Assembly (NCBI GenBank): GCA_015056905.1
Contig: SVFI01000001.1
Coordinates: 124,001-188,000, forward strand
Source of the DNA: Lachnospiraceae bacterium
GTDB lineage: Bacteria > Bacillota > Clostridia > Lachnospirales > Lachnospiraceae
Reading direction: 5' to 3'
Length of the DNA: 64,000 nt
This document shows, piece after piece, positions 35,893-44,617 of this stretch. Position numbers and translations under genes: made by a program. Each line of letters begins with the position of its first letter. The stretch's first letter is position 1. The notes beneath the pieces were generated by a model. It was not told the origin of the DNA, made no database searches, and saw only the letters and a program-made list of their open reading frames with translations.

Positions 35893-36794
35893 CTTGCTAC
35901 TCCCTCCAAATCAAACGCCGGTATAAAACGCTCCGACGCCGTCTCTCCTTCCTGGATAAAGGCGTTCGTCACCCCGATATCCAGCGCGTATTGTACCAGC
36001 CTGTCGTATTCCCTTTTCGTCACTTTCCGCTGCAGATGCGGATACTCCGCAAGCCGCACCCGCGCATCCTCTCCGGGCGTATACTGATTCATCAGACTGA
36101 TAAAAATCTCATCTCCGTACGTCTCGTGCAGATAACGGACAATCTCCTTTGCACCGCGCACGTTGCCCGGCAAAAGCAAATGACGCACAATGACACCTTT
36201 TTGTATCATGCCTCCCTCATCAAAACTGCAAGGTCCCGTCTGCCGCACCATCTCCGTGATGGCCTCCATAGCTCTTTGCGGATAATCTTCCGCCTTGGCA
36301 TATCGCATTGCTGTTTCCTTCTCCCAGTATTTAAAATCCGGAAGATAAACATCAATAAGCCCTTCCAATCTGCGCAGGTGCTCCACCTTTTCATAGCCGC
36401 TGCAGTTATAAACAAACGGAATACCCAGTCCTCGCACTTTAGCACGTTCTATCGCTTTAGAAACAGACGGAATGTAATGATCCGGCGTCACCAGATTGAT
36501 GTTGTTTGCTCCTTTGTCTTTGAGCTCAAAAAAAATATCCGCCAATCGCTCCACCGACACCTTCTGTCCCGTTTGTCCTTTGGAAATCGCATGATTCTGA
36601 CAAAACACACATCCGAGACTGCATCCCGAAAAAAAGACTGCGCCGGAACCCGTTTCGCCGGAAATGCAAGGCTCCTCCCACATATGGAGCGCAGCTCTTG
36701 CAAGCATGACCTGCGCCCCGACATGACAGGCACCATGTCTGACTTCCCTGTTTGTATGACAATTTCTCGGGCACAAATTACAATCACTGTACAT
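35889..36794 (-). CDS. Radical SAM protein related to pyruvate formate-lyase activating enzymes
   Basis: A 301-residue radical SAM enzyme. The cluster motif SGCSLGCVFCQN (CxxxCxxC) is clear. An additional N-terminal Cys set (CNLCPRNCHTNR, then C at GACHVG) is typical of the COG1313 branch, whose substrate is not known. It overlaps the rRNA methyltransferase gene by four bases and is probably cotranscribed. ATG 36794 is taken over a GTG one codon earlier; neither has a strong ribosome-binding site. Confidence 0.82.
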   Translation of the reverse strand: MYSDCNLCPRNCHTNREVRHGACHVGAQVMLARAALHMWEEPCISGETGSGAVFFSGCSLGCVFCQNHAISKGQTGQKVSVERLADIFFELKDKGANNINLVTPDHYIPSVSKAIERAKVRGLGIPFVYNCSGYEKVEHLRRLEGLIDVYLPDFKYWEKETAMRYAKAEDYPQRAMEAITEMVRQTGPCSFDEGGMIQKGVIVRHLLLPGNVRGAKEIVRYLHETYGDEIFISLMNQYTPGEDARVRLAEYPHLQRKVTKREYDRLVQYALDIGVTNAFIQEGETASERFIPAFDLEGVAR

Positions 36795-36849
36795 CACTTA
36801 TCTTCGCTTTCTCTTGAAATCAGATATAGTATAATATAAATATTTTTTA

Positions 36850-37758
36850 TCAGCAATAGGTCACGCTCTCACAGACATAAGACTGCATCCTGTTTTCCTC
36901 CCGATTGTAATAATACACATGGTCTGCCAAAACCTCCTTCGGGTCCACCTGCGTGCGGTTTACTTCTCGTACCATATCATTGAGCCTTCCTCCCTCGGTT
37001 CCGCTCTCCGGGACAAGAATCACCTCGTGAACGCTGCTTGGAATGATGTATACATTTTTGCCGAGCGCATTGGCAAAATTGCGAACAACGTTCGGATATG
37101 CCATTGTTGCAGCACCGTTCATCTTCATCGGATTGGTCATGACATACATCGGAATTTCATCCGGAATCGTTTCCTCCTGCTGTATTTTCTCTCCCATCAT
37201 CTGCTCAATAATCTCACGCATTCCGGTGATAGCCGCCGGCAAGAGATTCGGGGTATTATTGCAAGCCTCCCTATATATCTCTTCTCTGCTTACCCCCCAC
37301 ATTTTCAAATGCGAATTGTGAATCAGAATCGTAGCATTTCCTGCTTCCTCATCGTGAATGAGATAATAAAACACCATCACAAGATCCATATAATCAATGA
37401 AAGGTATATTTTCGAGGAGCTTACGATTCTTTTCACGGTTAATCAGCTTAAACACGATGCGTTTTTTTGCTTTCCCATAATCGACAAAAAATCCGATATC
37501 CAACGAATTTTCAAGCTTGTATTCGTTGTTTCTCCTCACAATTTCCGCCGCAAGAAGCTCAAGCTCCACTCCCTCCTTATACCACTCATAAAACTCCCCG
37601 AGATAGATGGTCGGCGAGATGTTCTTATCTTTCTCAAGTATACTGACTGCCTCCTCTGTGATTCCGTTATTTTTCATAATGGAACTAATCTCCACTTTCT
37701 GGTCCTTTGGAATCAGTTTCTTGATTTCGTGTAAAATTTTAACTGAAAATTCTTTCAT
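36850..37758 (-). CDS. DUF5688 family protein, function unknown
   Basis: A 302-residue soluble protein that I recognise as DUF5688, a family common in Lachnospiraceae without known function. Features seen are a charged helical N terminus, a central hydrophobic IDYMDLVMVFYYLI stretch, and a C-terminal IIPSSVHEVILVP segment. No catalytic motif is visible. ATG 37758 has GGAGG about 10 nt upstream, whereas an in-frame ATG at 37815 does not. It stands alone. Confidence 0.72.
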   Translation of the reverse strand: MKEFSVKILHEIKKLIPKDQKVEISSIMKNNGITEEAVSILEKDKNISPTIYLGEFYEWYKEGVELELLAAEIVRRNNEYKLENSLDIGFFVDYGKAKKRIVFKLINREKNRKLLENIPFIDYMDLVMVFYYLIHDEEAGNATILIHNSHLKMWGVSREEIYREACNNTPNLLPAAITGMREIIEQMMGEKIQQEETIPDEIPMYVMTNPMKMNGAATMAYPNVVRNFANALGKNVYIIPSSVHEVILVPESGTEGGRLNDMVREVNRTQVDPKEVLADHVYYYNREENRMQSYVCESVTYC

Positions 37759-37818
37759 ATGATATTGTCCTCCGTTTAGAAATGATTTTGAATTGTACTT
37801 TTGAATTGATTTCATAGA

Positions 37819-37853
37819 TAAAAAAAGACAATGAATCGCTTCATTGTCTTTTA
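37819..37853 (-). terminator. Strong terminator after efp
   Basis: AAAGACAATGAA (37851-37840, minus strand) pairs perfectly with TTCATTGTCTTT (37835-37824) around a 4-base loop, followed by a U run. Confidence 0.9.
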
Positions 37854-37874
37854 GGCTAAAATTACTGCTTACTG

Positions 37875-38432
37875 TTATACACGTGAAAGATATTCACCTG
37901 TACGTGTGTCAATCTTGATGACATCATTCTGATTTACAAATAATGGTACATAAACTGTAGCACCTGTCTCAACAACCGCAGGTTTCGTAGCACCTGTTGC
38001 TGTATCCCCCTTAAATCCAGGCTCTGTCTCTGTAATCTCTAACTCAACAAATAATGGTGGCTCAACTGCAAATACCTTGCCGTTGTGAGAACACATTTTA
38101 ACCATTTCGTTCTCTTTTACAAATTTCATAGCGTCGCCGACTGCATCCTGATTAAGTGCAATCTGCTCGAAAGACTCAACATCCATGAAGTTGTAAAGCT
38201 CTCCGTCAGAATATAAATACTGCATATCCTTTCTGTCGATACGCGCCTGTGGACATTTCTCTGTCGGTCTGAATGTTTTTTCAACCACACCGCCACTGAT
38301 AATGTTTTTTAATTTGGTACGTACGAATGCAGCTCCTTTACCCGGTTTTACATGCTGGAATTCGATGATCTGGTAAATGTTACCTTCTACCTCGATCGTC
38401 ACACCATTTCTGAAATCACCTGCAGAAATCAT
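37875..38432 (-). CDS. efp: Elongation factor P
   Basis: A 185-residue translation factor that relieves ribosome stalling at proline runs. The N-terminal KOW-like domain with modified-loop tip [17 protein letters not shown] carries Lys31-type residue at the loop (PGKGAA). The C-terminal OB fold ends in the signature [22 protein letters not shown] in essence. No EF-P modification genes are seen nearby. GGAGGAAAA precedes the ATG. Confidence 0.96.
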   Translation of the reverse strand: MISAGDFRNGVTIEVEGNIYQIIEFQHVKPGKGAAFVRTKLKNIISGGVVEKTFRPTEKCPQARIDRKDMQYLYSDGELYNFMDVESFEQIALNQDAVGDAMKFVKENEMVKMCSHNGKVFAVEPPLFVELEITETEPGFKGDTATGATKPAVVETGATVYVPLFVNQNDVIKIDTRTGEYLSRV

Positions 38433-38476
38433 AATCTATTTTCCTCCTAAAATTTTTCACAACATAATTCTTTACT

Positions 38477-38505
38477 AGTGTATACTAAATTACTACTTTT
38501 TTCAA
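38477..38505 (-). promoter_or_regulatory. Probable promoter of efp
   Basis: Minus strand: -35 TTGAAA (38505-38500), 17-bp spacer, -10 TACACT (38482-38477), directly after the aroQ stop codon and 44 bp before efp. Confidence 0.5.
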
Positions 38506-38949
38506 CTACTTTTTTCGCGCCAGTTCGATGACTGCATCGATGGCTTCCAGATATCCTGCAAAGCCGTGTCCGTATATTTGTCCGTCGCAACCATCCTTTG
38601 TCAGGGATATTTTTCGGAATCCCTCACGCTTCGTAATATCCGAGATGTGAATCTCTATTTTCGGAATGGTAGTCACGGAAGAAAGCGCATCAAACAGCGC
38701 ATAGCTGTAATGCGTCAGTGCCCCCGGATTGATAACAATACCATCTGTTCCGTCAAAATATGCCTCCTGAATCCAGTCAATGAGCTGCCCTTCATGATTA
38801 CTCTGCTTTGCGACAAGTTCAAATCCGTCTTTATCTGCTTTTTCCTGCAACATGTCAATCAAATCCTGATACGTCTGCTTTCCGTAAATTTCCGGTTCAC
38901 GGATTCCCAAAAAGTTTAAATTCGGTCCGTTCAGCACTAATATTTTCAT
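38506..38949 (-). CDS. aroQ: 3-dehydroquinate dehydratase, type II
   Basis: A 147-residue dodecameric-type enzyme that dehydrates 3-dehydroquinate to 3-dehydroshikimate in aromatic amino-acid synthesis. The opening LVLNGPNLNFLGIREPEIYG with the catalytic Tyr, the SNHEG loop, NPGALTHYSYAL and EIHISD, which are conserved active-site segments, are all present. Its ATG overlaps the aroK stop (ATGA), so it is the last gene of yqeG-aroE-aroK-aroQ. Confidence 0.95.
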   Translation of the reverse strand: MKILVLNGPNLNFLGIREPEIYGKQTYQDLIDMLQEKADKDGFELVAKQSNHEGQLIDWIQEAYFDGTDGIVINPGALTHYSYALFDALSSVTTIPKIEIHISDITKREGFRKISLTKDGCDGQIYGHGFAGYLEAIDAVIELARKK

Positions 38950-39455
38950 TTCGAAACCGCCTCCTCTATCTCATCCATAATTTCATCAAAACTTTTTCCG
39001 TCTACATCGATTACGACATCTGCCGCCTCCTCATAAAAAGGGCTTCTCTGATTTATCATAGAACGAATCTTCTCCTGCGGATTTTCTCCCTGCAGAAGCG
39101 GTCTTGTCGTATCATCCTTCAGACGTTCATAAATCGTCTCCGGCTTTGCACGCAGATAAACCGTCGTCCCAAGTTTTCTCATAAGGCTGCGGTTTTCCTC
39201 CCGCATCGGAAGTCCGCCGCCGACTGCAATCACATAATCCTGCTTATATTCAAACAGCCGTTTCAGACACTCTGTCTCCATATCGCGGAACGCCGTCTCC
39301 CCCTGTTCCTTAAATATGAGACTGATGGTTGTCCCTTGTTTTTTTTCAATTTCTTTATCCGTATCGGTATATGGCATTTTCATGCGGTAGGAAAGCCTTT
39401 TTCCGACCGTACTTTTTCCACAGCCCATATAGCCGACTAAAATCACATTACTCAT
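38946..39455 (-). CDS. aroK: Shikimate kinase
   Basis: A 169-residue nucleoside-monophosphate-kinase-like enzyme. The P-loop GYMGCGKST (about 8-16), the shikimate-binding DTDKEIE and FRDMETE, GGGLPMR, and the lid arginine in TTRPLL are visible. It phosphorylates shikimate with ATP. The start overlaps the aroE stop by eight bases. Confidence 0.95.
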   Translation of the reverse strand: MSNVILVGYMGCGKSTVGKRLSYRMKMPYTDTDKEIEKKQGTTISLIFKEQGETAFRDMETECLKRLFEYKQDYVIAVGGGLPMREENRSLMRKLGTTVYLRAKPETIYERLKDDTTRPLLQGENPQEKIRSMINQRSPFYEEAADVVIDVDGKSFDEIMDEIEEAVSK

Positions 39456-40320
39456 AAATTCCCATTTCTTCTTTCATCTTTTGTAATAGCGGCTCTGCCT
39501 GCTCTTCTGTTACATCACACTGATTCCAAAGCTCGTACGCAATGATTCCCTGATACAAAAGCATCTTAAGTCCGTTCATTGTCTTTCCGCCATGCGCCTT
39601 CACCAGCTTCATAAACTGTGTCTCATACGGACGATAAATCAAATCGACACCCGTGTGAATCCGGTCATAAATCTCTCCGTCTGCCAACACGACATCCTCC
39701 ACATTCGGATAAAGACCGACGCTTGTACACTGCACAGCCAGAAAACTTTCCTCCGCCAGTGTCCCGACATCCGAAAGCGCCAGCGCCACAATATCGGTTT
39801 CTTCCATCTGAATCTTCATTTCCCGCACAATCTCCTGTGCCTTTTCCACCGTGCGGTTACAAACGATGATTTTCTTTGCCCCCGCTGACGCGCACAGATA
39901 CGCAACCGCCCTCGCCGCTCCTCCGGCTCCGAGCAGAAGCACATTCTCATCCTTGATATGAATCCCTTCCGTCTGCATGGCGCGAAAAAGTCCTGACATA
40001 TCTGTGTTATAACCTTTGTATCCCCCCTCGCATCGTACAAGGGTGTTCACCGCACCGATATTTTCCGCCAAAGCATCAATTTCTTTCAGATAAGGAATCA
40101 CGTCGCTCTTATATGGTACCGTCACATTCATTCCGAGTATATTGAGCTGATATGCTCCCTTTACCGCTTCTGCAAGTCCGCCCTCCTGTACGAGGAACGG
40201 AACATACACTAGGTTTGTCCCTGACATCTGCGCCAAATTATTATGTATCACCGGCGAAAGCGTATGTTCCACCGGATTTCCGATAAGCCCGCAGGTTCTT
40301 GTCTTTCCGTCAATTTTCAT
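39448..40320 (-). CDS. aroE: Shikimate dehydrogenase
   Basis: A 290-residue NADP-type enzyme that reduces 3-dehydroshikimate. The shikimate site GNPVEHTLSPVIHN and the catalytic Lys in NVTVPYKSDV sit in the N-terminal domain. The Rossmann motif GAGGAARAV (near 131-139) and NRTVEKA that follows favour NADPH. The C-terminal MLLYQGIIAYELW is standard. It overlaps yqeG by four bases. Confidence 0.95.
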   Translation of the reverse strand: MKIDGKTRTCGLIGNPVEHTLSPVIHNNLAQMSGTNLVYVPFLVQEGGLAEAVKGAYQLNILGMNVTVPYKSDVIPYLKEIDALAENIGAVNTLVRCEGGYKGYNTDMSGLFRAMQTEGIHIKDENVLLLGAGGAARAVAYLCASAGAKKIIVCNRTVEKAQEIVREMKIQMEETDIVALALSDVGTLAEESFLAVQCTSVGLYPNVEDVVLADGEIYDRIHTGVDLIYRPYETQFMKLVKAHGGKTMNGLKMLLYQGIIAYELWNQCDVTEEQAEPLLQKMKEEMGIYE

Positions 40321-40823
40321 TCTTTTTTCCCTCTTTTTTTCTTATAAAAATGAAGCACGATTTTCTCAAGATATCTTTTTAAGACAATCTGAATTTCCTC
40401 TTTTTTATCAATCGGCCGGACAAGAATCGAATAAATCCCCGCCCGGTTGGCGCCCCAGACATCCGTAAACAACTGGTCACCGACAAAAAGCGTGTTTTTT
40501 TCATCGCTCCCCATCATAACCATCGCCGCATGATAGTTTTTCGTCCCGGGTTTCCCGGCCTTGTAAATATAGCGTACATGTACTGCATCATTGAACATTT
40601 TTACACGCGGCTCTTTGTTATTGGAAAGGAGCATAATGTCATAACCGAGAGCCTTGAGACGCTCCATCAGTTCGATACTCCTCTCATCTGCCGGTGCACC
40701 GTGCTCCACAAGCGTATTGTCAATATCAAAAATAACCGCCCGGTATCCTTTCTGCCGGTACGCCGCAAAATCAATCTCATAGGTCGATTCCATATACTCT
40801 TTCGGATAAAAACTCTCAAACAT
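40317..40823 (-). CDS. yqeG: YqeG-family HAD IIIA phosphatase
   Basis: A 168-residue cytoplasmic HAD-fold phosphatase. Motif I FDIDNTLVEHG, motif II LLSNNKE and motif IV/III FVGDQLFTDVWGAN are clear. Homologues are often next to aroE or the yqeH GTPase gene; related phosphatases act on phosphatidylglycerol phosphate, but the substrate here is not shown. AAGGAG precedes the ATG. It heads the aroE-aroK-aroQ operon. Confidence 0.9.
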   Translation of the reverse strand: MFESFYPKEYMESTYEIDFAAYRQKGYRAVIFDIDNTLVEHGAPADERSIELMERLKALGYDIMLLSNNKEPRVKMFNDAVHVRYIYKAGKPGTKNYHAAMVMMGSDEKNTLFVGDQLFTDVWGANRAGIYSILVRPIDKKEEIQIVLKRYLEKIVLHFYKKKRGKKE

Positions 40824-40848
40824 TGGTATCTCCTTGCCGTTCTCTCAA

Positions 40849-40878
40849 AAAAAGACACCCTGCAAGGTGCCTTTTATG
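40849..40878 (-). terminator. Terminator between the small Gln/Met-rich gene and yqeG
   Basis: Minus strand AAAAGGCACC...GGTGTCTTTTTTT, a GC-centred stem of about 9 bp with a GCAG-type loop and a long U run, just after the stop at 40892. Confidence 0.8.
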
Positions 40879-40891
40879 TTTTTCATTATTG

Positions 40892-41293
40892 TTATTTCTG
40901 AATGACGATTCCATCCTCCGTCGCCGAAACGACCGGTCCCGCCATCTCTTTCGGTCCGACAAAATACTGGTACTGCTGCAACACTTCATCTTTCTGCATA
41001 TCAGAAATAGCACTCATCATATCCAAATTGTGAAGATCTGCATCTTTCCCTATGTAGTCGTATGTCTCATTGACATTGAAACTTAAGGAAATATCCTCAA
41101 GATTGGCCATGCGCGGTGCCGGATTGATCGTCTCCTGTGCATACTCTACATTCGGAGAAGCCACATTCTGCTGCATTTGCTGCTCAGCTTCCATGTCCTG
41201 TCTCTTTACATCTTCCACGGAAACCTGCTGTATCTGCGGCATTCTGTACTGATTATAAAAACCACCGTACTGCCCTATCTTATCAATCGACAT
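40892..41293 (-). CDS. Small hypothetical protein, Gln/Met-rich N terminus
   Basis: A 133-residue soluble protein that I do not recognise. The N-terminal third is Gln/Met rich with predicted disorder. The rest has an ordered look: DISLSFNVNETYDYIG, then a helix DLHNLDMMSAISDMQKDEVLQQYQYFV in essence, and a terminal VVSATEDGIVIQK hairpin. GGAGGTG precedes the ATG and a clear terminator follows, so it is very likely a real gene. No function is suggested by its neighbours nrdR and yqeG. Confidence 0.75.
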   Translation of the reverse strand: MSIDKIGQYGGFYNQYRMPQIQQVSVEDVKRQDMEAEQQMQQNVASPNVEYAQETINPAPRMANLEDISLSFNVNETYDYIGKDADLHNLDMMSAISDMQKDEVLQQYQYFVGPKEMAGPVVSATEDGIVIQK

Positions 41294-41364
41294 ACCCTAC
41301 ACCTCCTTTGCCGGAATACTTTCTTCTAATGATTATATCGTCATCTACAACAAAATCTTTACTT

Positions 41365-41817
41365 TTACTTGTTCAAAACGCGCTTAAGTTCATCCATGAA
41401 TGTATTGACGTCCTTAAATTCACGATACACAGACGCAAAACGAACATATGCAACTGCCTCAAGATTTTTCAGTTTATCCATAACAAGCTCACCGATTTCG
41501 GAACTTGAAATTTCTTTTTCTTCTCTATTGAAGATTTCAGTTTCCACCTCATCCACAAGCTGATTAATCTGATTGGCACTGATTGGACGTTTGTGACATG
41601 CACGAAGAACCCCCGCCTCAATCTTGGAACGGTCATACGTTTCTCTGTTGTTATCTTTCTTAATCACAATCAGCGGAATCGTCTCTACCTTCTCATATGT
41701 TGTAAAACGCTTTGCGCATTCATCGCACACACGTCTCCTGCGGATGGAATTGTTCTCATCGGCCGGTCTTGAATCAATAACTCTCGTGTTCTCATGTCCA
41801 CAAAACGGGCATTTCAT
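41365..41817 (-). CDS. nrdR: Transcriptional repressor NrdR
   Basis: A 150-residue regulator of ribonucleotide reductase genes. The N-terminal zinc ribbon MKCPFCGHENTRVIDSR and CDECAKRFTTYE, then the ATP-cone domain (about 48-138), which senses dATP/ATP, are typical. ATG 41817 is chosen because GAGG lies 8 nt upstream and the family begins MKCPFC; a GTG three codons earlier is less likely. No NrdR box or nrd gene is seen in the window. Confidence 0.94.
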   Translation of the reverse strand: MKCPFCGHENTRVIDSRPADENNSIRRRRVCDECAKRFTTYEKVETIPLIVIKKDNNRETYDRSKIEAGVLRACHKRPISANQINQLVDEVETEIFNREEKEISSSEIGELVMDKLKNLEAVAYVRFASVYREFKDVNTFMDELKRVLNK

Positions 41818-41899
41818 AAATTTCACCTCATCTAACTGTATTTATGTTAACAAAAGCTAACCATTTTCAGTATAGCGGAATTGTAAAATTATGTCAACC

Positions 41900-42127
41900 T
41901 TAAACTTCGACAAGAATAATATCCGGTCCGATTTGCTTAATTTTCTGGTATGGGATACATATCTCCTCCCCGATTCCGAAAAAACCTTTTAATCCACATT
42001 TTTCCCGCACGATAATCTGACAGATACATCCGCTGCATGAATCAAATTCCATATTATAAACATTTCCGAGTTTTCGGCAATCCTTAATACTGATTACTTC
42101 CTTTTGGCAAAAATCATCCAGATACAT
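41900..42127 (-). CDS. YlmC/YmxH-family PRC-barrel protein
   Basis: A 75-residue single-domain protein of the PRC-barrel type. The CQKEVISIKDCRKLGNV start, the CSGCICQIIV pair of cysteines, and the GEEICIPYQKIKQIGPDIILVE end match YlmC/YmxH proteins found in spore-forming Firmicutes. The role is unknown, sporulation-associated by annotation. GAGGCG precedes the ATG. Confidence 0.85.
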   Translation of the reverse strand: MYLDDFCQKEVISIKDCRKLGNVYNMEFDSCSGCICQIIVREKCGLKGFFGIGEEICIPYQKIKQIGPDIILVEV

Positions 42128-42191
42128 AATCGCCTCAATTCCTTTTTAACATTATACGGAACAAAACACGGAATGTTGCCTTTTGCAAATC

Positions 42192-42223
42192 AAAAAGGAC
42201 TGCTACCGTATAGTAACAGTCCT
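42192..42223 (-). terminator. Terminator after xerD
   Basis: AGGACTG and CAGTCCT arms with an inner TAC/GTA pairing and a single mismatch, followed by five U on the minus strand. Confidence 0.85.
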
Positions 42224-42236
42224 GTCTTATTCTTTA

Positions 42237-43121
42237 TTATCCTCTCGGATGAGCCTTGGCATATACCTCGCGAATTCTGTTATGATTCATGTTGGCATAA
42301 ATCTGCGTCGTCGAGATATCGGAATGTCCGAGCATTTCCTGTACACTCTTAAGATCCGCACCGTTCTCCACCAAATGTGCAGCAAACGAATGTCTGAGCG
42401 TGTGCGGTGTAATATCCGCTGTAATACCTGCCTTCTTGGCGTAATGCTTAATCAGCTTCCAGAATCCCTGCCTGCTCATCGGTTTGCCGGAGCAGTTTGC
42501 AAACAACACATCGGATGACTTGTCCTCCACCATCTCATCTCTTGTTCCGTCAAGATAACGTCCAAGCGCTGTCTTGGCCTTATTACCGAATGGAATCATT
42601 CTCTCTTTGTGCGCATCCTTGCAAAGTATAAAACTCATGGCTACATTGACATCGGACACCTTCAGCGTAATAAGCTCCGTCACACGAATCCCTGTCGCAT
42701 ACAAAAGTTCCAACATCGCTTTATCACGAATTTCCTTCGGCGAATCTCCATCCGCCTGTTCCAAAAGTGCTGCCACTTCATCCATGGAGAGAATCTCCGG
42801 AATCTTCTTCTCAATCTTCGGTGCCTTCAGGTTACGACTCACATCCGTCGTTACCTTCCCCTGCTGAAGCATATATTGGAAAAATGCCTTAATCGATGCA
42901 ATGTTTCTTGACACCGTTGCAGCCGCAAGCCTCTGCGCCTCCAATTCTTTAATATAATCTTTTAAATCATCTGCTTTTACTGCAGCTACATTCGTAATAC
43001 TCCGCTGCCCCAAAAAATGACATACTTTGGCAAGGTCTCTTTTGTATGACAACTCTGTATTGTTCGAAGTTTGCTTTACATTATGTAAATATGAAATAAA
43101 CTCCTGTACTTCCCTTTCCAT
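42237..43121 (-). CDS. xerD: Tyrosine recombinase XerD
   Basis: A 294-residue site-specific recombinase that resolves chromosome dimers at dif with XerC-type partner. The SAM-like N-terminal domain (to about 100) precedes the catalytic domain. That domain contains ATGIRVTEL (Arg), the HTLRHSFAAHL His-x-x-Arg, the GHSD His and the nucleophile Tyr in STTQIYANM. It lies downstream of spoIIM and a NUDIX gene, the usual Firmicute order for xerD. It has its own promoter. Confidence 0.92.
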   Translation of the reverse strand: MEREVQEFISYLHNVKQTSNNTELSYKRDLAKVCHFLGQRSITNVAAVKADDLKDYIKELEAQRLAAATVSRNIASIKAFFQYMLQQGKVTTDVSRNLKAPKIEKKIPEILSMDEVAALLEQADGDSPKEIRDKAMLELLYATGIRVTELITLKVSDVNVAMSFILCKDAHKERMIPFGNKAKTALGRYLDGTRDEMVEDKSSDVLFANCSGKPMSRQGFWKLIKHYAKKAGITADITPHTLRHSFAAHLVENGADLKSVQEMLGHSDISTTQIYANMNHNRIREVYAKAHPRG

Positions 43122-43158
43122 AAAAAATGAAACCCTTCCTCATCGCATAGTTATGTCA

Positions 43159-43178
43159 TCTGAACAGACGTCTGAACA
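43159..43178. promoter_or_regulatory. Direct repeat / palindrome at the xerD start site
   Basis: TCTGAACA occurs at 43159-43166 and 43171-43178, flanking the perfect palindrome CAGACGTCTG (43165-43174). It overlaps the expected transcription start of xerD, so it could be an operator. It is not a LexA box (GAAC-N4-GTTC does not fit). Confidence 0.4.
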
Positions 43179-43180
43179 TC

Positions 43181-43209
43181 ATTATACGTGTAAAATCGAA
43201 GAAAAGCAA
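43181..43209 (-). promoter_or_regulatory. Probable promoter of xerD
   Basis: Minus strand: -35 TTGCTT (43209-43204), 17-bp spacer, -10 TATAAT (43186-43181), 60 bp before the ATG. Confidence 0.65.
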
Positions 43210-43317
43210 ATACTATTTTTTCGGCTTTTTAGCGTTTTTTCAGCACTAACCCCCGAAAATCGCAACATGTGGATTACATAATTTTTCCACGCCACTACAT
43301 ATTGTAAATAAATTTTT

Positions 43318-43899
43318 TCAAAAAATTTTAAGGCACCATTTTACGACAAAAGGATTTACATAACACTCCAACAGTATTCCGATTATTGTAACCCCTGCCA
43401 AAAGTGCTGTCTTTACCATTGTATGCCATTTGCCACGCCTATTTCCTGTCAGTGCATTCCCTCGATAAAACAGTCCTTCATTCCACGCTGTCAGCACATT
43501 TACCCATTGAAAAACCGCCGGAACATAAATAACATCCTGAGGCAATACAAACCCGAGAAACAGTAAGATTCCCCTTATCCCATACCGCACAACAAGCACC
43601 GAGAGCATGCTCCCCATACTACATCCGAATACCATCAAAAAACCGAGCAGCAAATATTTTCCGGGAAGAGCAAACGAGGCCAACACCAGCAAAAAAAGTA
43701 CTCCGAGTCTTTTTTTGAAAAGAAACCATAAGTAATCTTCATGCGCAAAATCCATATAGGATATCTGCATAAGATTCTGTACACTCAAAAAATCCGTTTC
43801 CGTATCCCGGTAACTTCCCGTAAAATAAATATATAACACACCGATAAAAAAGCCCGCCAAAAAAAACACAAGCCCTCTTTGCTCCTCGTGAGATTTCAT
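43318..43899 (-). CDS. spoIIM: Stage II sporulation protein M
   Basis: A 193-residue membrane protein with about five hydrophobic segments and a C-terminal short tail. In Bacillus SpoIIM works with SpoIID and SpoIIP in engulfment of the forespore. The position NUDIX-spoIIM-xerD and the LVFFLAGFFIGVLY first helix fit. The gene is intact, suggesting a sporulation programme in this lineage, but no other sporulation-stage genes are present to confirm it. GGAG precedes the ATG. Confidence 0.85.
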   Translation of the reverse strand: MKSHEEQRGLVFFLAGFFIGVLYIYFTGSYRDTETDFLSVQNLMQISYMDFAHEDYLWFLFKKRLGVLFLLVLASFALPGKYLLLGFLMVFGCSMGSMLSVLVVRYGIRGILLFLGFVLPQDVIYVPAVFQWVNVLTAWNEGLFYRGNALTGNRRGKWHTMVKTALLAGVTIIGILLECYVNPFVVKWCLKIF

Positions 43900-43970
43900 G
43901 TCCGTCTCCGCCTTTCATATGTCCTTCATTCTCCCATACGTCTTTACTTGTTCAATATATGCGCAGACAT

Positions 43971-44010
43971 AAAAAAATAGAAACAGAAGTTGTCCTCTTC
44001 CGTTTCTATT
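43971..44010 (-). terminator. Terminator after the NUDIX gene
   Basis: AATAGAAAC-x-GAAG pairs with CTTC-x-GTTTCTATT (13 pairs, one mismatch), followed by a seven-base U run on the minus strand. Confidence 0.85.
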
Positions 44011-44021
44011 TCTGACATTTC

Positions 44022-44573
44022 TTATTTTCCGTATTTTGCTTTGTATGCAAGAATCGCTGCAACCGTTTTTCCGTCCTGCATCTTTCCCGCAAAAATCATT
44101 TCCAGAAGTTCATCAAGTTCATATGCCTGTACATTGATAAACTCATCCTCATCCAAATGCTGGTGCGTCTTTTTCAAATTGCGCGCAACATACACTTCTA
44201 TCTGCTCGTCACAGAACGCCACCGTAGTCTTTAGCGAAATCAGAAACTCAAAATCCTCTTTTTCTGCGCGATATCCGGTCTCTTCTTCCAATTCTCTGTA
44301 GGCACATGTAAGATACGGTTCTTCTTTGCTGTCTCTCCCGCCCGCCGGAACCTCAATGGTCTCTCTGTCCAGCGCATTGCGGTACTGATGTACCATCAGA
44401 ATCTTGCCATCCTCACAGACAGGCACAACCGCTGCTGCTCCTTTGTGCCCGATAAAGTCCCATGTCGCCACATTTCCGTTCGGAATCTGTACAGTATCTT
44501 TGTAAATACTGATAATCGCCCCTTCATGTACCAATTCTCTGTCTAACCGTTCTGTCTTTTCTACACGCTCCAT
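44022..44573 (-). CDS. NUDIX hydrolase, ADP-ribose pyrophosphatase type
   Basis: A 183-residue enzyme of the NudF branch. The Nudix box GGRDSKEEPYLTCAYRELEEETGY in essence, with R-E-L-E-E, is present, and EVPAGG precedes it, as in ADP-ribose hydrolases. It should hydrolyse ADP-ribose or a related nucleoside diphosphate to a monophosphate. The gene lies upstream of spoIIM-xerD, a conserved Firmicute context, and has a terminator of its own. Confidence 0.88.
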   Translation of the reverse strand: MERVEKTERLDRELVHEGAIISIYKDTVQIPNGNVATWDFIGHKGAAAVVPVCEDGKILMVHQYRNALDRETIEVPAGGRDSKEEPYLTCAYRELEEETGYRAEKEDFEFLISLKTTVAFCDEQIEVYVARNLKKTHQHLDEDEFINVQAYELDELLEMIFAGKMQDGKTVAAILAYKAKYGK

Positions 44574-44617
44574 GTCATATCACTCTTTCTCTATTCTCTG
44601 ACTATCCAACGTTCCGA

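Noticed and set aside
35838-36839. 333-codon plus-strand frame opposite the radical SAM gene
   Set aside because: It is antisense to a gene with clear catalytic motifs, has no recognisable domain and no ribosome-binding site.
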